Source: Acetonema longum DSM 6540
Lineage (GTDB): Bacteria; Bacillota; Negativicutes; Sporomusales; Acetonemataceae
Direction: 5' to 3'
Length of the DNA stretch: 64,000 bases
NCBI RefSeq assembly: GCF_000219125.1
Contig: NZ_AFGF01000016.1
Span: 1 to 64,000 of the forward strand
A program made the translations under genes and the position numbers. The notes below the pieces were generated by a model that saw only the letters and a program-made list of their open reading frames with translations, ran no database searches and was not told where the DNA came from. Below, piece by piece: positions 32,001 to 41,627 of this stretch (positions are counted from its first letter, which is position 1; every line of letters begins with the position of its first letter).

Positions 32001-32903
32001 ATGGCGGCATATAACGGTTCCGCCAACAGCGTCCTGGAAATGGTTAAGGACGTTGTTTCTTTTTTGACTGATCCGGCGAATTTTGACGAGGGCAAGGAAT
32101 GGGCCCTGGTCAGCCCGGTCAGCGCTGTTGAGATCGACACAGTGCAGGAAGTCATTTTGAAGGGAGTGGGGGATGGCGATGATGAGATTTACATCGGACT
32201 GAAGATCGCGGCGGCGGCCGGCGGCCAGGTGAATTTGGTCTTAAACGGCTATGCCGGCTATGACGCAGGTTTGGGCTGGCGGGAGCAGCCGGGGGGCGTC
32301 AGTCAAAGTGTCCTGCCTACCCTGCCTCTGGTGGAAGATACCTACATGTCCTACTGGGTCAGCGCCAACTCCAGCCGGGTCATCCTGGTGGTGGAAATGT
32401 CCACCCAGTATGAATCGGCCTATCTGGGGCTGATGAAACCCATTGCCATCGAAAACCAATACCCCTATCCCCTGGTAGTGGGAGGCAGCTACTATGAAGG
32501 CGGCGCCTGGACCGATACAGGCGCCGGACACAGTTCCTTTGTCTGCCCCGGCGCTGATGCCAATACGTCCCTGCGTCTGAGACGCCCGGACGGTTCCTGG
32601 CGGGTCGGCAAGAATCAGACTTTAGGGGATTTGTGCGTTTGGCCCACTAACGTTTCGCCGGTCAATACACTTACAGTCTTTGATGATGTGCTGACTATGG
32701 AGAATGTGATTATGTACCCCTTTTTCCTGTACGAGAACAACCCGGTCGGTCTGGTCGGCCAGCTTGACGGCATCTACTGGGTCGGCAACCGGCAGGACCT
32801 GGCGACCAAGGACAGCATTATCTATGACGGTAAGGTATATAAAGTGTTCAACAACGTGCACCGCCGGGATAATGACTCATACTTCGCCATCGAATGGTTT
32901 TAG
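32001..32903 (+). CDS. phage virion/minor tail protein, paralogue 1
   Basis: This 300-residue protein is of a type found in the tail regions of YuA/AH2-like siphophages (from memory of such maps). It shares landmarks with the next gene product: LGWREQPGG, YWVSANSSRVILVVEMS..YESAYLGLMKPI, and LRLRRPDGSWRVG. ATG 32001 has AGGAGG 12-17 bases upstream; the frame is open back to 31887. No membrane segment. I infer a structural protein of the distal tail or side fibre base, expressed with the genes downstream (13-base gap). Function beyond structure is unknown. Confidence 0.6.
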   Translation: MAAYNGSANSVLEMVKDVVSFLTDPANFDEGKEWALVSPVSAVEIDTVQEVILKGVGDGDDEIYIGLKIAAAAGGQVNLVLNGYAGYDAGLGWREQPGGVSQSVLPTLPLVEDTYMSYWVSANSSRVILVVEMSTQYESAYLGLMKPIAIENQYPYPLVVGGSYYEGGAWTDTGAGHSSFVCPGADANTSLRLRRPDGSWRVGKNQTLGDLCVWPTNVSPVNTLTVFDDVLTMENVIMYPFFLYENNPVGLVGQLDGIYWVGNRQDLATKDSIIYDGKVYKVFNNVHRRDNDSYFAIEWF

Positions 32904-32915
32904 GAGGCTGATGCT

Positions 32916-34316
32916 ATGCCGTACACAAAGGGCAGGGCTGCCAGCCTGGAAGACCTGCTGGCAAAAATCGCGGAATGGGCCACGGACGCGGATATACACG
33001 GCGACGACGCCTGGGAGTTGATGCGACAGGAAGCTTGGCCCCGGGGAACTATTTTCAAAGCCAAGGGTCTGAATGGAGAAAACTCCTGCTATATCGGCAT
33101 GTTGCCGCTGACCTTAATTAAAGACAAAACCTACAAAGAATGGCTGTTCGCCTCAGAAAACATTGGCAAGCATCTGATCTGGCCGGCGAAGGGTCTCAAT
33201 TTGAAAGGCGCATCCTATAGCCATACCGCCGGAGCGACAAGCTTCAACGCGAAGAGCAAGGCGTACTCCTTTTCAGATCCCGACATCGTGATCAACAGTG
33301 GCAGCGCCTTGGTATTCGGCGTATTCAAGCAATACGCTGAAGGACTTGACTGGAACGAGCAGCCCGGCGGGATTGAATTTGGCGACCTGAAATTTTTTCC
33401 GCTGCGATATAGCGTCGGCAGGAGCCAGGGTGCACTTCCCGCCCCTCTTTATCCCGGCGTTGGGTATCCCGGCATCGGCATGCCGGCCGGGGAGCCGGTA
33501 AATGGGTATTTCGACTACTGGCTGGCTAAGGACGCCTGCCGGCTTACGGTCGTCATCCACAATGCCGGCCAGTGGGATATGGGTCATGCCGGCATGCTTA
33601 TTCCGTTTCATGCCGAGATGCAGTATGCCTTTCCTGCGGTGGTCGCGGGCTCGACGAATGGCTTGCGGGGAATGGCGACAACAGAAAGAGTAGGCGAGAG
33701 TACTGTCGTAAGAAATGGCGTAAAGATCGACTTTTCTTATGATAAGTGGGATCTATCCCGGAATCTGCCTCATGCGCCCTGTTTTGATATAACCGGCGGG
33801 ACCCGGGAAGCATCCAATCTGGGATTGTGCCTGCCTGATGGCAGATGGCGGTTTTTTCACAATTTTACGCAGGAACTGAAAACAAACAGTCAGAGGAACG
33901 GCGACGGCAGCATCAGCTACTGGTTTACCCTGGAACGGCCCGTACGGGATGCGAACAGTGAGTTCGTGATCAAGCCCATGCACACGGATCTGATGGGCAT
34001 AAGAGAAACGTTATCCAGAGAAGATACCATCACCGTGGAAGCCCTGCAGCTTGTGCAGAATTCACCAAAGATGCACACGACGAATCTATTCGGTTCTCTT
34101 TGGCGCATGGCCTGGCCCGGCGCAGACGGCCCTTATGGCGAAACGCGGGTAAATGGCAAGTTGTGCCTGCTGCTTCCTAATTGCTGGGAAGACCGTTTGT
34201 GGTATATTCTCACTGGTGGAACAGGAATCACCGACCCAACTATTCTCGGTAACTTATACAAAGAAATCATCGAATACGGAAAACAATTCCGCATTTTAAT
34301 CAGACTGGAGGATTAA
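32916..34316 (+). CDS. phage virion/minor tail protein, paralogue 2
   Basis: This 466-residue protein starts MPYTKGRAASLEDLLAKI, close to the openings of virion structural proteins in Burkholderia and Pseudomonas siphophages. Shared with paralogue 1 are LDWNEQPGG, YWLAKDACRLTVVIHNAG..GHAGMLIPF and LCLPDGRWRFF. It is longer by a C-terminal domain (about 330-466) with LFGSLWRMAWPGADGPYGE and a short YGKQFRILIRLED end. The ribosome site GGAGG precedes ATG 32916. It is cytoplasmic until assembled into the particle. Role inferred from position. Confidence 0.6.
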   Translation: MPYTKGRAASLEDLLAKIAEWATDADIHGDDAWELMRQEAWPRGTIFKAKGLNGENSCYIGMLPLTLIKDKTYKEWLFASENIGKHLIWPAKGLNLKGASYSHTAGATSFNAKSKAYSFSDPDIVINSGSALVFGVFKQYAEGLDWNEQPGGIEFGDLKFFPLRYSVGRSQGALPAPLYPGVGYPGIGMPAGEPVNGYFDYWLAKDACRLTVVIHNAGQWDMGHAGMLIPFHAEMQYAFPAVVAGSTNGLRGMATTERVGESTVVRNGVKIDFSYDKWDLSRNLPHAPCFDITGGTREASNLGLCLPDGRWRFFHNFTQELKTNSQRNGDGSISYWFTLERPVRDANSEFVIKPMHTDLMGIRETLSREDTITVEALQLVQNSPKMHTTNLFGSLWRMAWPGADGPYGETRVNGKLCLLLPNCWEDRLWYILTGGTGITDPTILGNLYKEIIEYGKQFRILIRLED

Positions 34317-34320
34317 AAAG

Positions 34321-35412
34321 ATGGGCTATACCAAAGTCACCATATCAACCCCCAATGACCTTCTCATTGCCCTCAGCGCCTTTGCCGCCGCCAATAACTG
34401 GACGGTGCTGGCGGAGGGGGATGACCTGGCCATTGACGGCAGCAGCGCTATAGATGGGAAAAGGCTGGTAATCCGGAGTCCCGGCGGTAAGACCTTCGCT
34501 CATTTCCGTTCCGCCAACGGCATGAAGATATTTCCTTCCCAGAATGCGGACGGGGAAAAAGATTATTTATATGGCCTTGGCCTGACATGCTCCACGGAAT
34601 TTACGGAATTCCCGGCCAGTGGCCGCTGGTATGACCAGGTCGGAGTAACCAGAACCACAGGCAGTGAACCGATTGGAGTTGGCATCCCTCTGCATAAGTC
34701 CCAGGAGTACAATGTCTATTTCAACCATGTAGCCGACCCGTCGGAGCTGCTCCTGGTTTCGGCAGAGCTTTTTCCCGGCGTGTTTCAGCATATCGCCGTG
34801 GGTGAAACCTATAAGATCGGCTCCTGGACCGGAGGCACGATTTATAGCGCCAGCCGCAACAGCGCCAACATGTTCGTTACCACCATGACTCAGGCTGCAG
34901 TGGAAGCAACCAGCGGCCACTTGTTCGCCGTCAATGCCAAAGCCAATACCTTTCTCCGGGCCAATATCGATTCAGCTCCCTTGCGAACGCCGGAAGTTCT
35001 CTGGGCCGGCGCCGGTCCGTCCGGAGAAGCCGACGCTGGTTATACCGGCAAAAGACTGGCCTTGCCCGTGTTTGGCGCTAATGTGGCCGGCGCCGCCTGG
35101 CAGCCGAACATTCCCCATTACCGCTATCTGCAGTCCCAGAGCGCCGACGACACTGGCCGCAATGTGAACACGCTGAACTGCATTTCCGTCAACCTGCCGC
35201 TGGCGGTCTATGTACTGCGGGACCCGGACGGACTGGCCAATTTCAGCCAATGCGGCTATGTGCCGGGTCTGTATTTTATATCCACACGCAATGTCTCGGC
35301 CGGGGGAACGTATAACATCAATTATCCCAGCTCAGGTGATGTCTTTCAGGCGTTCCCGCATACCAGCCGGGGCGGGGTCATGGGGTATGACGGTTTTTCC
35401 GTCAAACAATAG
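34321..35412 (+). CDS. phage virion/minor tail protein, paralogue 3
   Basis: This 363-residue protein starts MGYTKVTISTPNDLLIALSA, again the opening seen in related virion proteins. It has YNVYFNHVADPSELLLVSAELF..VFQHIAVGETYKIG aligned with the surface-binding block of paralogues 1 and 2. The rest is beta-rich. It begins five bases after the preceding stop with GGAGG as ribosome site. The trio is best read as products of tandem duplication. Structural role inferred. Confidence 0.6.
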   Translation: MGYTKVTISTPNDLLIALSAFAAANNWTVLAEGDDLAIDGSSAIDGKRLVIRSPGGKTFAHFRSANGMKIFPSQNADGEKDYLYGLGLTCSTEFTEFPASGRWYDQVGVTRTTGSEPIGVGIPLHKSQEYNVYFNHVADPSELLLVSAELFPGVFQHIAVGETYKIGSWTGGTIYSASRNSANMFVTTMTQAAVEATSGHLFAVNAKANTFLRANIDSAPLRTPEVLWAGAGPSGEADAGYTGKRLALPVFGANVAGAAWQPNIPHYRYLQSQSADDTGRNVNTLNCISVNLPLAVYVLRDPDGLANFSQCGYVPGLYFISTRNVSAGGTYNINYPSSGDVFQAFPHTSRGGVMGYDGFSVKQ

Positions 35413-35429
35413 CAAGGAGGGGTGCGGCC

Positions 35430-36347
35430 GTGGCTGAGCTAAATTCGCTAATGTATCTGGATAGCCCGGCCTTCAGCCAGGCAAGCAGTTCCCTGGCGGG
35501 CCGCGGCACGGCAGTCCATCCTATCCGGCTCAAAATGCTGACTGACACGAAAACAATCGGCGCCGGCAATGTATCATGGGGCGTCCTGGGTGATCTGAAG
35601 CGCCCCTGGGGTGACAGTACAGCGGTCCGATACGACGAGCCCCAGCTGAACTGGGCCTATCATTGGAACAGCGGGACCGGCATATTCGCCGTGACCGACA
35701 ACACTGGTTCTGTCACTTTGCACCATGGAGTTTATACCCTATCCGGCCTGGGCATATCCTGGGCGGTCATTGCCAGCGGCCAGTTTGGCATCACGGATAC
35801 TAACTACTCAAACAGCAGCGCCTTTCTGATCGCCTCCAAAGTCATCGAAGGCAAGTCGTCCCGCGTGGAAACTGCAATCCCCTGGACCAATGACTATCTG
35901 GCCGAAGGAGGCCGGCACGCGCTGTTTGACCGGCTCTCCCTGATCGAAATCATACTCACGGATGTTAATCTGAGCGGCAATAACGGCTATGGCGATGAAG
36001 CGGGCAGCCTCGAAAGGATCACTGAATACTTTGGCGATGATACGCTGCCGGATATACTTTTATCCCGGGGGGCAGGAATGCAGGCTGTAAATGATTACTC
36101 CCTCAACCTGCTGGCAAGCGATCCGGGGAATCCGGCCGTGCGGCATATAGTGGATCTTGCCGGACAGCAATTTGCCGGCGTCGGCTATCTGATGATCGCC
36201 TTGTTTGCCCAGAGACTGTTAAGCACTGATAGCAAGATGTTATATGAGCCATGGATGCTGTATGAAATATTCCGCTGGTATTTCAGTTCACCGCATTACG
36301 AGGCGAATGCCCGGCGAATCTTTGACTTGTCACCGAATTGGGGTTGA
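35430..36347 (+). CDS. phage virion structural protein
   Basis: This 305-residue protein starts at GTG 35430 after AAGGAGGGG. Its composition is that of a structural protein (many Ser, Asn, Gly), with a helical C-terminus (LMIALFAQRLLSTDSKMLYEPWMLYEIFRWY). No family is recognised with confidence. The stop TGA overlaps the ATG of the next gene (TGATG), tying it to the distal tail set. No signal peptide. Confidence 0.55.
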   Translation: MAELNSLMYLDSPAFSQASSSLAGRGTAVHPIRLKMLTDTKTIGAGNVSWGVLGDLKRPWGDSTAVRYDEPQLNWAYHWNSGTGIFAVTDNTGSVTLHHGVYTLSGLGISWAVIASGQFGITDTNYSNSSAFLIASKVIEGKSSRVETAIPWTNDYLAEGGRHALFDRLSLIEIILTDVNLSGNNGYGDEAGSLERITEYFGDDTLPDILLSRGAGMQAVNDYSLNLLASDPGNPAVRHIVDLAGQQFAGVGYLMIALFAQRLLSTDSKMLYEPWMLYEIFRWYFSSPHYEANARRIFDLSPNWG

Positions 36348-37564
36348 TGCGTTTGAAAATATCGGAAACCCTTGAATTTTTAACCCAGGTTCATACCTCC
36401 TGGGACAACACCGAGCAGCGGGCAGCCCTGCGCAAGTATCCGCGCCGGTCCATATCCTACGATTATCACGGCATGATACCGGCGCAAAGTCAGTATTTGC
36501 GGGCCTTGTCCTATGCCAGGCAGAATGAGCAAATTGAGATTCCCCTTTGGCACGCCGCCTGTTCCATGACGGAACCAGCCTATGCCAACATGTCTCATGT
36601 CAGCCTCTCTAGCGGCGACCTGTGGCAATTCCGGGGCTGTAGCGGCGTTATCTTCTGGAGAAACGACGTGGATGGCGGCGAACGGTACTTCCTGAGCGCG
36701 TTACATGGGGACGGATCTCTCAAACTGACTGAAATATTGGAGAAAAACTATTCTATCCAGGGCCATATGATTTGTCCCGTGGCCTACGGCTATCTAAAAC
36801 CGGAAGAGGATTTCATACTATACACAGACTCCCTGTCGGATATGCAGCTTAACGTGGAGCTGTTGACGGATTATACGGCCACCGGCCTGCCAACGGCGCT
36901 GGACGAAAATTATTTTGAACCATGGGAGAATTCTACCCCCTTTCAACATGCGATCCCCCCCGCCTATCAGGGGGTGGATATATTCCCGATACCGCCGTCA
37001 TGGGCAGGGGATATTGCGGGGAATTTCACCCGGAACGCCAATAAGCTGGACAACAAAAGCGGCTTGGTCAAATACGATGTAAAGAGCCTGTCTTCGTCAG
37101 AAAATAAGGAAATGGAATATGTCCTGGCCAGCAGGTCGGAAATCAATAACTTTCAGCGCTTTTTCACCAAGTGCAAGGGCCGCTGGAAGTCGTTTTACGC
37201 CCCGACCTGGCTTAACGACATGACCATGACGGAAGACGCGGCGAAAGGGCAGTCGTATATCATGGTGGAATGGCCGCTGTACTGGAAATATTACAGCCAG
37301 ATGTCCCGGCGTAAATTGATCATTCTGTTTCTGAAGAACGGCAGGGTTCAAATCATCCCCTTGGCTGGATATTCCACCGACGCTGCCGGTAAATATGGCA
37401 AAGTATATTTGGACAGTACCCTGACCGCCGCCGTGAAAAAGTCAGATGTGCTGCTGATTTCCTTTCTGCTAAGATACCGGTTCGACAATGATGCCCTGAT
37501 CATGGACTATGACACGGCAGGCATGGCTACAACAACGATATCCTTTGCGGAGGTGAACGCCTGA
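36347..37564 (+). CDS. phage distal tail/minor tail protein
   Basis: This 405-residue protein starts at ATG 36347, which overlaps the preceding stop. The N-terminal FLTQVHTSWDNTEQRAALRKYPRRSISYDY is the hallmark of a family of tail proteins from YuA-like and related siphophages that lie directly before the BR0599/DUF2163 hub gene. The C-terminus (LLISFLLRYRFDNDALIMDYDTAGM...ISFAEVNA) fits as well. It probably forms the ring joining tube and hub. TGATG coupling with the next gene keeps the three distal proteins in balance. Confidence 0.7.
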   Translation: MRLKISETLEFLTQVHTSWDNTEQRAALRKYPRRSISYDYHGMIPAQSQYLRALSYARQNEQIEIPLWHAACSMTEPAYANMSHVSLSSGDLWQFRGCSGVIFWRNDVDGGERYFLSALHGDGSLKLTEILEKNYSIQGHMICPVAYGYLKPEEDFILYTDSLSDMQLNVELLTDYTATGLPTALDENYFEPWENSTPFQHAIPPAYQGVDIFPIPPSWAGDIAGNFTRNANKLDNKSGLVKYDVKSLSSSENKEMEYVLASRSEINNFQRFFTKCKGRWKSFYAPTWLNDMTMTEDAAKGQSYIMVEWPLYWKYYSQMSRRKLIILFLKNGRVQIIPLAGYSTDAAGKYGKVYLDSTLTAAVKKSDVLLISFLLRYRFDNDALIMDYDTAGMATTTISFAEVNA

Positions 37565-38460
37565 TGGCCCAAAGCAATATAACGGTATATGAAAGTTCTG
37601 CGCAAAACGGTCAGCCCATAGAATGCTACAAGTTCCGGTACCGAGATATGACGTACCTATATACCTCCGACCGGTCTGACGTGGCTTTAACCGTCACGGA
37701 AAACGAGCTGACAGGCACAGAACGATACGCAGCCGATTACATCCGACGCAACAGTATCAAGCCGTCCAGCCAGGGAGACTCGTCCAGCGTGGTTGTGACG
37801 GTCACTAAAGATAATGCTGTCGCGGCTCTGTTTAAGGCGGCCCCGCCTGACAAGCCTGTGACTCTGACCATCATTCGCCTGCATGACCAGGACCATGGCG
37901 TTTTTGACAAACTGTTCGCCGGCGAGATTGTTCAGGCCTCCTTTCGTGACTCAGAATGCGAACTCACCGTAAAAATGGAAAATTGGCTGTCCCGGAAACT
38001 GCCGAACTTTATGCGGCAGTTTTTTTGCTGCAATGTAGTGTATGACGCCTCATGCCGGCTGAACAAGGCCGACTATGAGCAGACGCTGTATGTGGACGGA
38101 GCCAGCGGGTTGAATGTGGCCATGAATGAACTGACCAACTATGAAACCGACTATTTCGCCGGCGGTATGATGTACTACGGCGGCAATATGAGAATGATCA
38201 GCGCCAATGCCGGCGCTGCCCTTACCCTGCGATATCCCTTTCCCGCCACACCGATGGGCTATGTGACGCTGGTTCCGGGCTGCGATAAATTGTTCCGCAC
38301 CTGCGCCAAACGGTTTAACAACACGCTTAATTTTACCGGCTGCCCCTATATCCCGCCGGATACAGATTCCGCCGCCCAGGTAGGCAACGGCGTGTATTGG
38401 GTGGATTCAGCCGTGGTGAAGCGGGATACTGACGGATATATCGGCAGAATCTCCATGTAG
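37564..38460 (+). CDS. phage BR0599/DUF2163 family tail hub protein
   Basis: This 298-residue protein resembles the BR0599 family, related to the hub protein of Rhodobacter gene transfer agents. The conserved C-terminal block is visible as CDKLFRTCAKRFNNTLNFTG followed by CPYIPPDTD. The N-terminal half has the paired beta-barrel strands expected for a hub (ECYKFRYRDMTYLYTSD). Several cysteines in the middle (QFFCCNVVYDASC) may bind a metal or Fe-S centre, as reported for some hub proteins. It lies between the distal tail protein and the large J-like tip protein. Confidence 0.8.
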   Translation: MAQSNITVYESSAQNGQPIECYKFRYRDMTYLYTSDRSDVALTVTENELTGTERYAADYIRRNSIKPSSQGDSSSVVVTVTKDNAVAALFKAAPPDKPVTLTIIRLHDQDHGVFDKLFAGEIVQASFRDSECELTVKMENWLSRKLPNFMRQFFCCNVVYDASCRLNKADYEQTLYVDGASGLNVAMNELTNYETDYFAGGMMYYGGNMRMISANAGAALTLRYPFPATPMGYVTLVPGCDKLFRTCAKRFNNTLNFTGCPYIPPDTDSAAQVGNGVYWVDSAVVKRDTDGYIGRISM

Positions 38461-38472
38461 GAGGAAGAAGCA

Positions 38473-41400
38473 ATGTCTATGAATCCTTATCTCGGTTGGG
38501 GTCTTACAACACTTTTGTCTCACTGGCTGAATAAGAAGGAGGACGAAACATCCCAGGAACCCTCCGAACTGAGCGCCGAGGCAGCCGGTCTGGGTGCGCC
38601 GGTACCGGTGGTCATAGGCCGTTCTATCATCAAAAATCCTCTGATTATTTATTATGGAGGATTTGATTATAAAAAGTATACTGAGGAATACTCAGCCCAT
38701 GCTGAGTTTGACGGCTGGGAGGTCATCAAGGCAACGGCAATCACCTGGGCCTTGTCGAGGGTGACAGGTTGGGTCTGGCCTCATCCCCATCCGCCCAACG
38801 CTGCGCCAAATCATGCCAAATCCCAGGAGCAATTAGGCCCGACCATTTTGAATGCGCTGATCATGTGGCTGTTTAACCGGCTGATCAACGAAAGACTGCT
38901 TAGGACCACTGTTCAAAAAGGTTTCAAGTATTATCTGGGCTATCAAATACTATGCTGCGTATCCGGGGCCGGACTGCGGCTGCGGGGAATCTACCTGAAT
39001 GAGAAAGAAGCCTGGACCGGCGACGTGTCCCGGGAAGACTACCCAGCCGGCCCCTATATCATGCATGTGAATAAAGATGAATTATTCGGCGGCGTCGACG
39101 AGGGGGGCGGGTTCGTCGGCGATATACGGGCCTACCTGGGTGGCCCCGATCAACCGGCGGACCCCTGGATGGCGGCTGAGATGAGTGCCAGCTCCATACC
39201 CCAGGAATTAAAGGGATTGACGCCGGCTTACCGGCCCTTCGTCAGTCTGGTGGTACCGGTGGCTTATATCGGCAAACAGGCCGCCATTCCTCAAACCTGG
39301 ATCGACCTGCAATGGATTCCCAATCGTCTGGGTCTGGGGGGCATCGGTGACAATGACGCCAATCCGGCGGAGGTCATCTATGAGATGCATGTCAATAACG
39401 AATGGGGTTTGGGAAAAGACCCGGAGTTATTGGATGTGGATTCCCTGCTGGCAGTGGGCAGGACGCTGAAGGACGAGGGGAGGGGCGTATCCTTTAAGAT
39501 TACGGCCAAGGCCCAGGTGCGTAATATTATTGATAACCTGTGTGATCACCTGGACATGGTCCGCTATATTAATCCCCAAAATGGTAAGCTTACCTTCAAA
39601 CTCATCCGGGATGATTATGAGGCGGACAATCTGCCGGTCATAGATGAATCCATCTGCAGTTCCATCGATTTTTCCCGGACCGTATGGTCAAACTCAGTGG
39701 GTGAGATTATTGCCGCCTATTCGGACGGAGCTGCGCTATATGAAACAGCTACTGTGATGGACAGCGATCCGGCGGTGATCGAAGCCAATCATGGGGATCG
39801 TAATTCCCAAGATCTGGACTTCACCTATTTTACCAACGCGGCCAATGCGGCTTGGGCAGCTAACCGGGAACTAAAGCAGAGAGGGTTCCCTCTGGCTTCC
39901 GCCAGCCTGATTTGCAATCGCAAGGCCTACACTCTGAGACCGGGGGACCCATTTAAGCTAAACTGGAAACCTTATGGCATATCCGGTTTGGTCATGCGGG
40001 TCAGCGATATTGATATTGGTGATTTTGTCAGCGGCGAGATCACGGTGGACGCTGTCGAAGATGTCTTCGGTGCGGGTAAGACCACTTATGGCGCTAATGA
40101 TACAACCTCCTGGACCAGACCGATGGAATATCCCACCGGCGTGCAGGTATTCCGGTATTTCGAGGCGCCCTGGGAGTTGGGCCATTCGCTGGAAAGCTAT
40201 GTTTACGCCTTGGCGGCGCAGCCGGACAACATTACGGCCCGTTGGGACGTGTGGCGGTATAAAGACCTGTCCTGGATAAAAACACATGGATTGAACCTCT
40301 GGACGCCGGCGGGACAGTTGGTCGGTCCCATTGCACTAGACAGTGCCATGGAAGACAGTGTCGGATTTGAACTCATCGATTTGGGGGGCCTGTTTGATTT
40401 GGCCAGACGCAATGTCAAACCCGGCATGGATTTAGCCCGTAACGGCTCACGCCTGCTGGTAATCAATAGCGAACTGATGGGGTGGGGTACGCTGACACAA
40501 CTGGCCAATGGCAATTGGCGGGTGTCGAATATTATCCGGGCCACCCATGATACCGTACCGGCCGGCCATGGTGCCGGCGACATCGTTTATTTCCTGGACC
40601 CGGGATATTACGCCAATGTGACGACCGGCGGACCGATATGCCCTGCTGGCGAAACCGTCAGCGAGCAATACAATATCACTACGGCCACTGCCGACGCCGA
40701 GGAAGAGTTCAGCGCCGCGAAAGTCAGGCCGTTGACCACCGTCCGCCGCGCCGAGCGGCCCAATCCTCCTGGCCGAATCCGTCTGACCAGCCATATGCAG
40801 GCAGCGTTGCCGCGCATCACTGAAGCCACCGGCGATTTGCAATTGGCTTGGGCTGTGCGAAACAAAACAGTTGCCCATGGCTGCGTGTCCCAGGATGATA
40901 TCACCGATTACTATAGCGGGCAGGATATTGAAGCCGAAAACGGACTGCAGACAGTCATCAGGATGTATAGCGGAAGCGCCTTGCTCCGGGAGGAGGTCCT
41001 GTCTCAGATACCGGCAGGGGATGACGCGGTTTTACCTAAGACTCCGACAAAATGGACCTATACCTGGGCGCAGCGCTGCCTGGACCGGGCCTCCTTTGAC
41101 GCGGAGACGACCATTGTCGTCACAGCGAAATTCAATGGCCTGGAATCCTATCAGAACCATGTGCGTACTTTCTTCTGGAAGCCGCCCTATATCGTTGATG
41201 CCTGCGCCACGGAACAAGAGGCGCAGGCCATCCTGTCCAGGATATACAGCAACGGGAATGTGGTAGTATCCTTTCCCGATACCACGCTCAACAGGACCAT
41301 CCCTCTGACGGATATGCCGGTTATTGTACTGGGAACTGTCTATGATAATAGATATACGCAAATGGCGGGAGAAAACGGCATGCCCATTGTGGTGGATGCG

Positions 41401-41613
41401 CTAGCCTTGGGTGGGATTTTATTGCCGTCCGGCAAATGGGTGGTGCCTAATGGCACAATCCTGGCGATCATCGGCGCAAATACTTATGATGTGATGACTC
41501 TGGCTAACGGCTATATCGCCCTGACATACTTTGATCCCGACGCTATGGGTAACTTGGCGGCGTATCAATATGACGGCGCTGGGTTCCGACAAATCGCCGT
41601 GCCGAATTTATAG
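38473..41613 (+). CDS. large tail tip protein, J/GTA-megatron-like
   Basis: This 1046-residue protein is the largest distal tail component. After an N-terminal segment (AEAAGLGAPVPVVIGRSIIK) a hydrophobic stretch (GPTILNALIMWLFNRLIN) occurs. Phage-tail lysozyme-like/phage-J beta domains follow, with DYEADNLPVIDESICSSIDF and QRGFPLASASLICNRKAYTLR-PGD typical of gpJ-related tips. The C-terminal third is fibronectin-like and beta-rich (about 760-1046). The tip carries receptor recognition or holds the fibres encoded downstream. AGGAGGAAG precedes ATG 38473. No enzymatic motif is recognised. Confidence 0.78.
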   Translation: MSMNPYLGWGLTTLLSHWLNKKEDETSQEPSELSAEAAGLGAPVPVVIGRSIIKNPLIIYYGGFDYKKYTEEYSAHAEFDGWEVIKATAITWALSRVTGWVWPHPHPPNAAPNHAKSQEQLGPTILNALIMWLFNRLINERLLRTTVQKGFKYYLGYQILCCVSGAGLRLRGIYLNEKEAWTGDVSREDYPAGPYIMHVNKDELFGGVDEGGGFVGDIRAYLGGPDQPADPWMAAEMSASSIPQELKGLTPAYRPFVSLVVPVAYIGKQAAIPQTWIDLQWIPNRLGLGGIGDNDANPAEVIYEMHVNNEWGLGKDPELLDVDSLLAVGRTLKDEGRGVSFKITAKAQVRNIIDNLCDHLDMVRYINPQNGKLTFKLIRDDYEADNLPVIDESICSSIDFSRTVWSNSVGEIIAAYSDGAALYETATVMDSDPAVIEANHGDRNSQDLDFTYFTNAANAAWAANRELKQRGFPLASASLICNRKAYTLRPGDPFKLNWKPYGISGLVMRVSDIDIGDFVSGEITVDAVEDVFGAGKTTYGANDTTSWTRPMEYPTGVQVFRYFEAPWELGHSLESYVYALAAQPDNITARWDVWRYKDLSWIKTHGLNLWTPAGQLVGPIALDSAMEDSVGFELIDLGGLFDLARRNVKPGMDLARNGSRLLVINSELMGWGTLTQLANGNWRVSNIIRATHDTVPAGHGAGDIVYFLDPGYYANVTTGGPICPAGETVSEQYNITTATADAEEEFSAAKVRPLTTVRRAERPNPPGRIRLTSHMQAALPRITEATGDLQLAWAVRNKTVAHGCVSQDDITDYYSGQDIEAENGLQTVIRMYSGSALLREEVLSQIPAGDDAVLPKTPTKWTYTWAQRCLDRASFDAETTIVVTAKFNGLESYQNHVRTFFWKPPYIVDACATEQEAQAILSRIYSNGNVVVSFPDTTLNRTIPLTDMPVIVLGTVYDNRYTQMAGENGMPIVVDALALGGILLPSGKWVVPNGTILAIIGANTYDVMTLANGYIALTYFDPDAMGNLAAYQYDGAGFRQIAVPNL

Positions 41614-41627
41614 GGAGGTGTGGGAAA

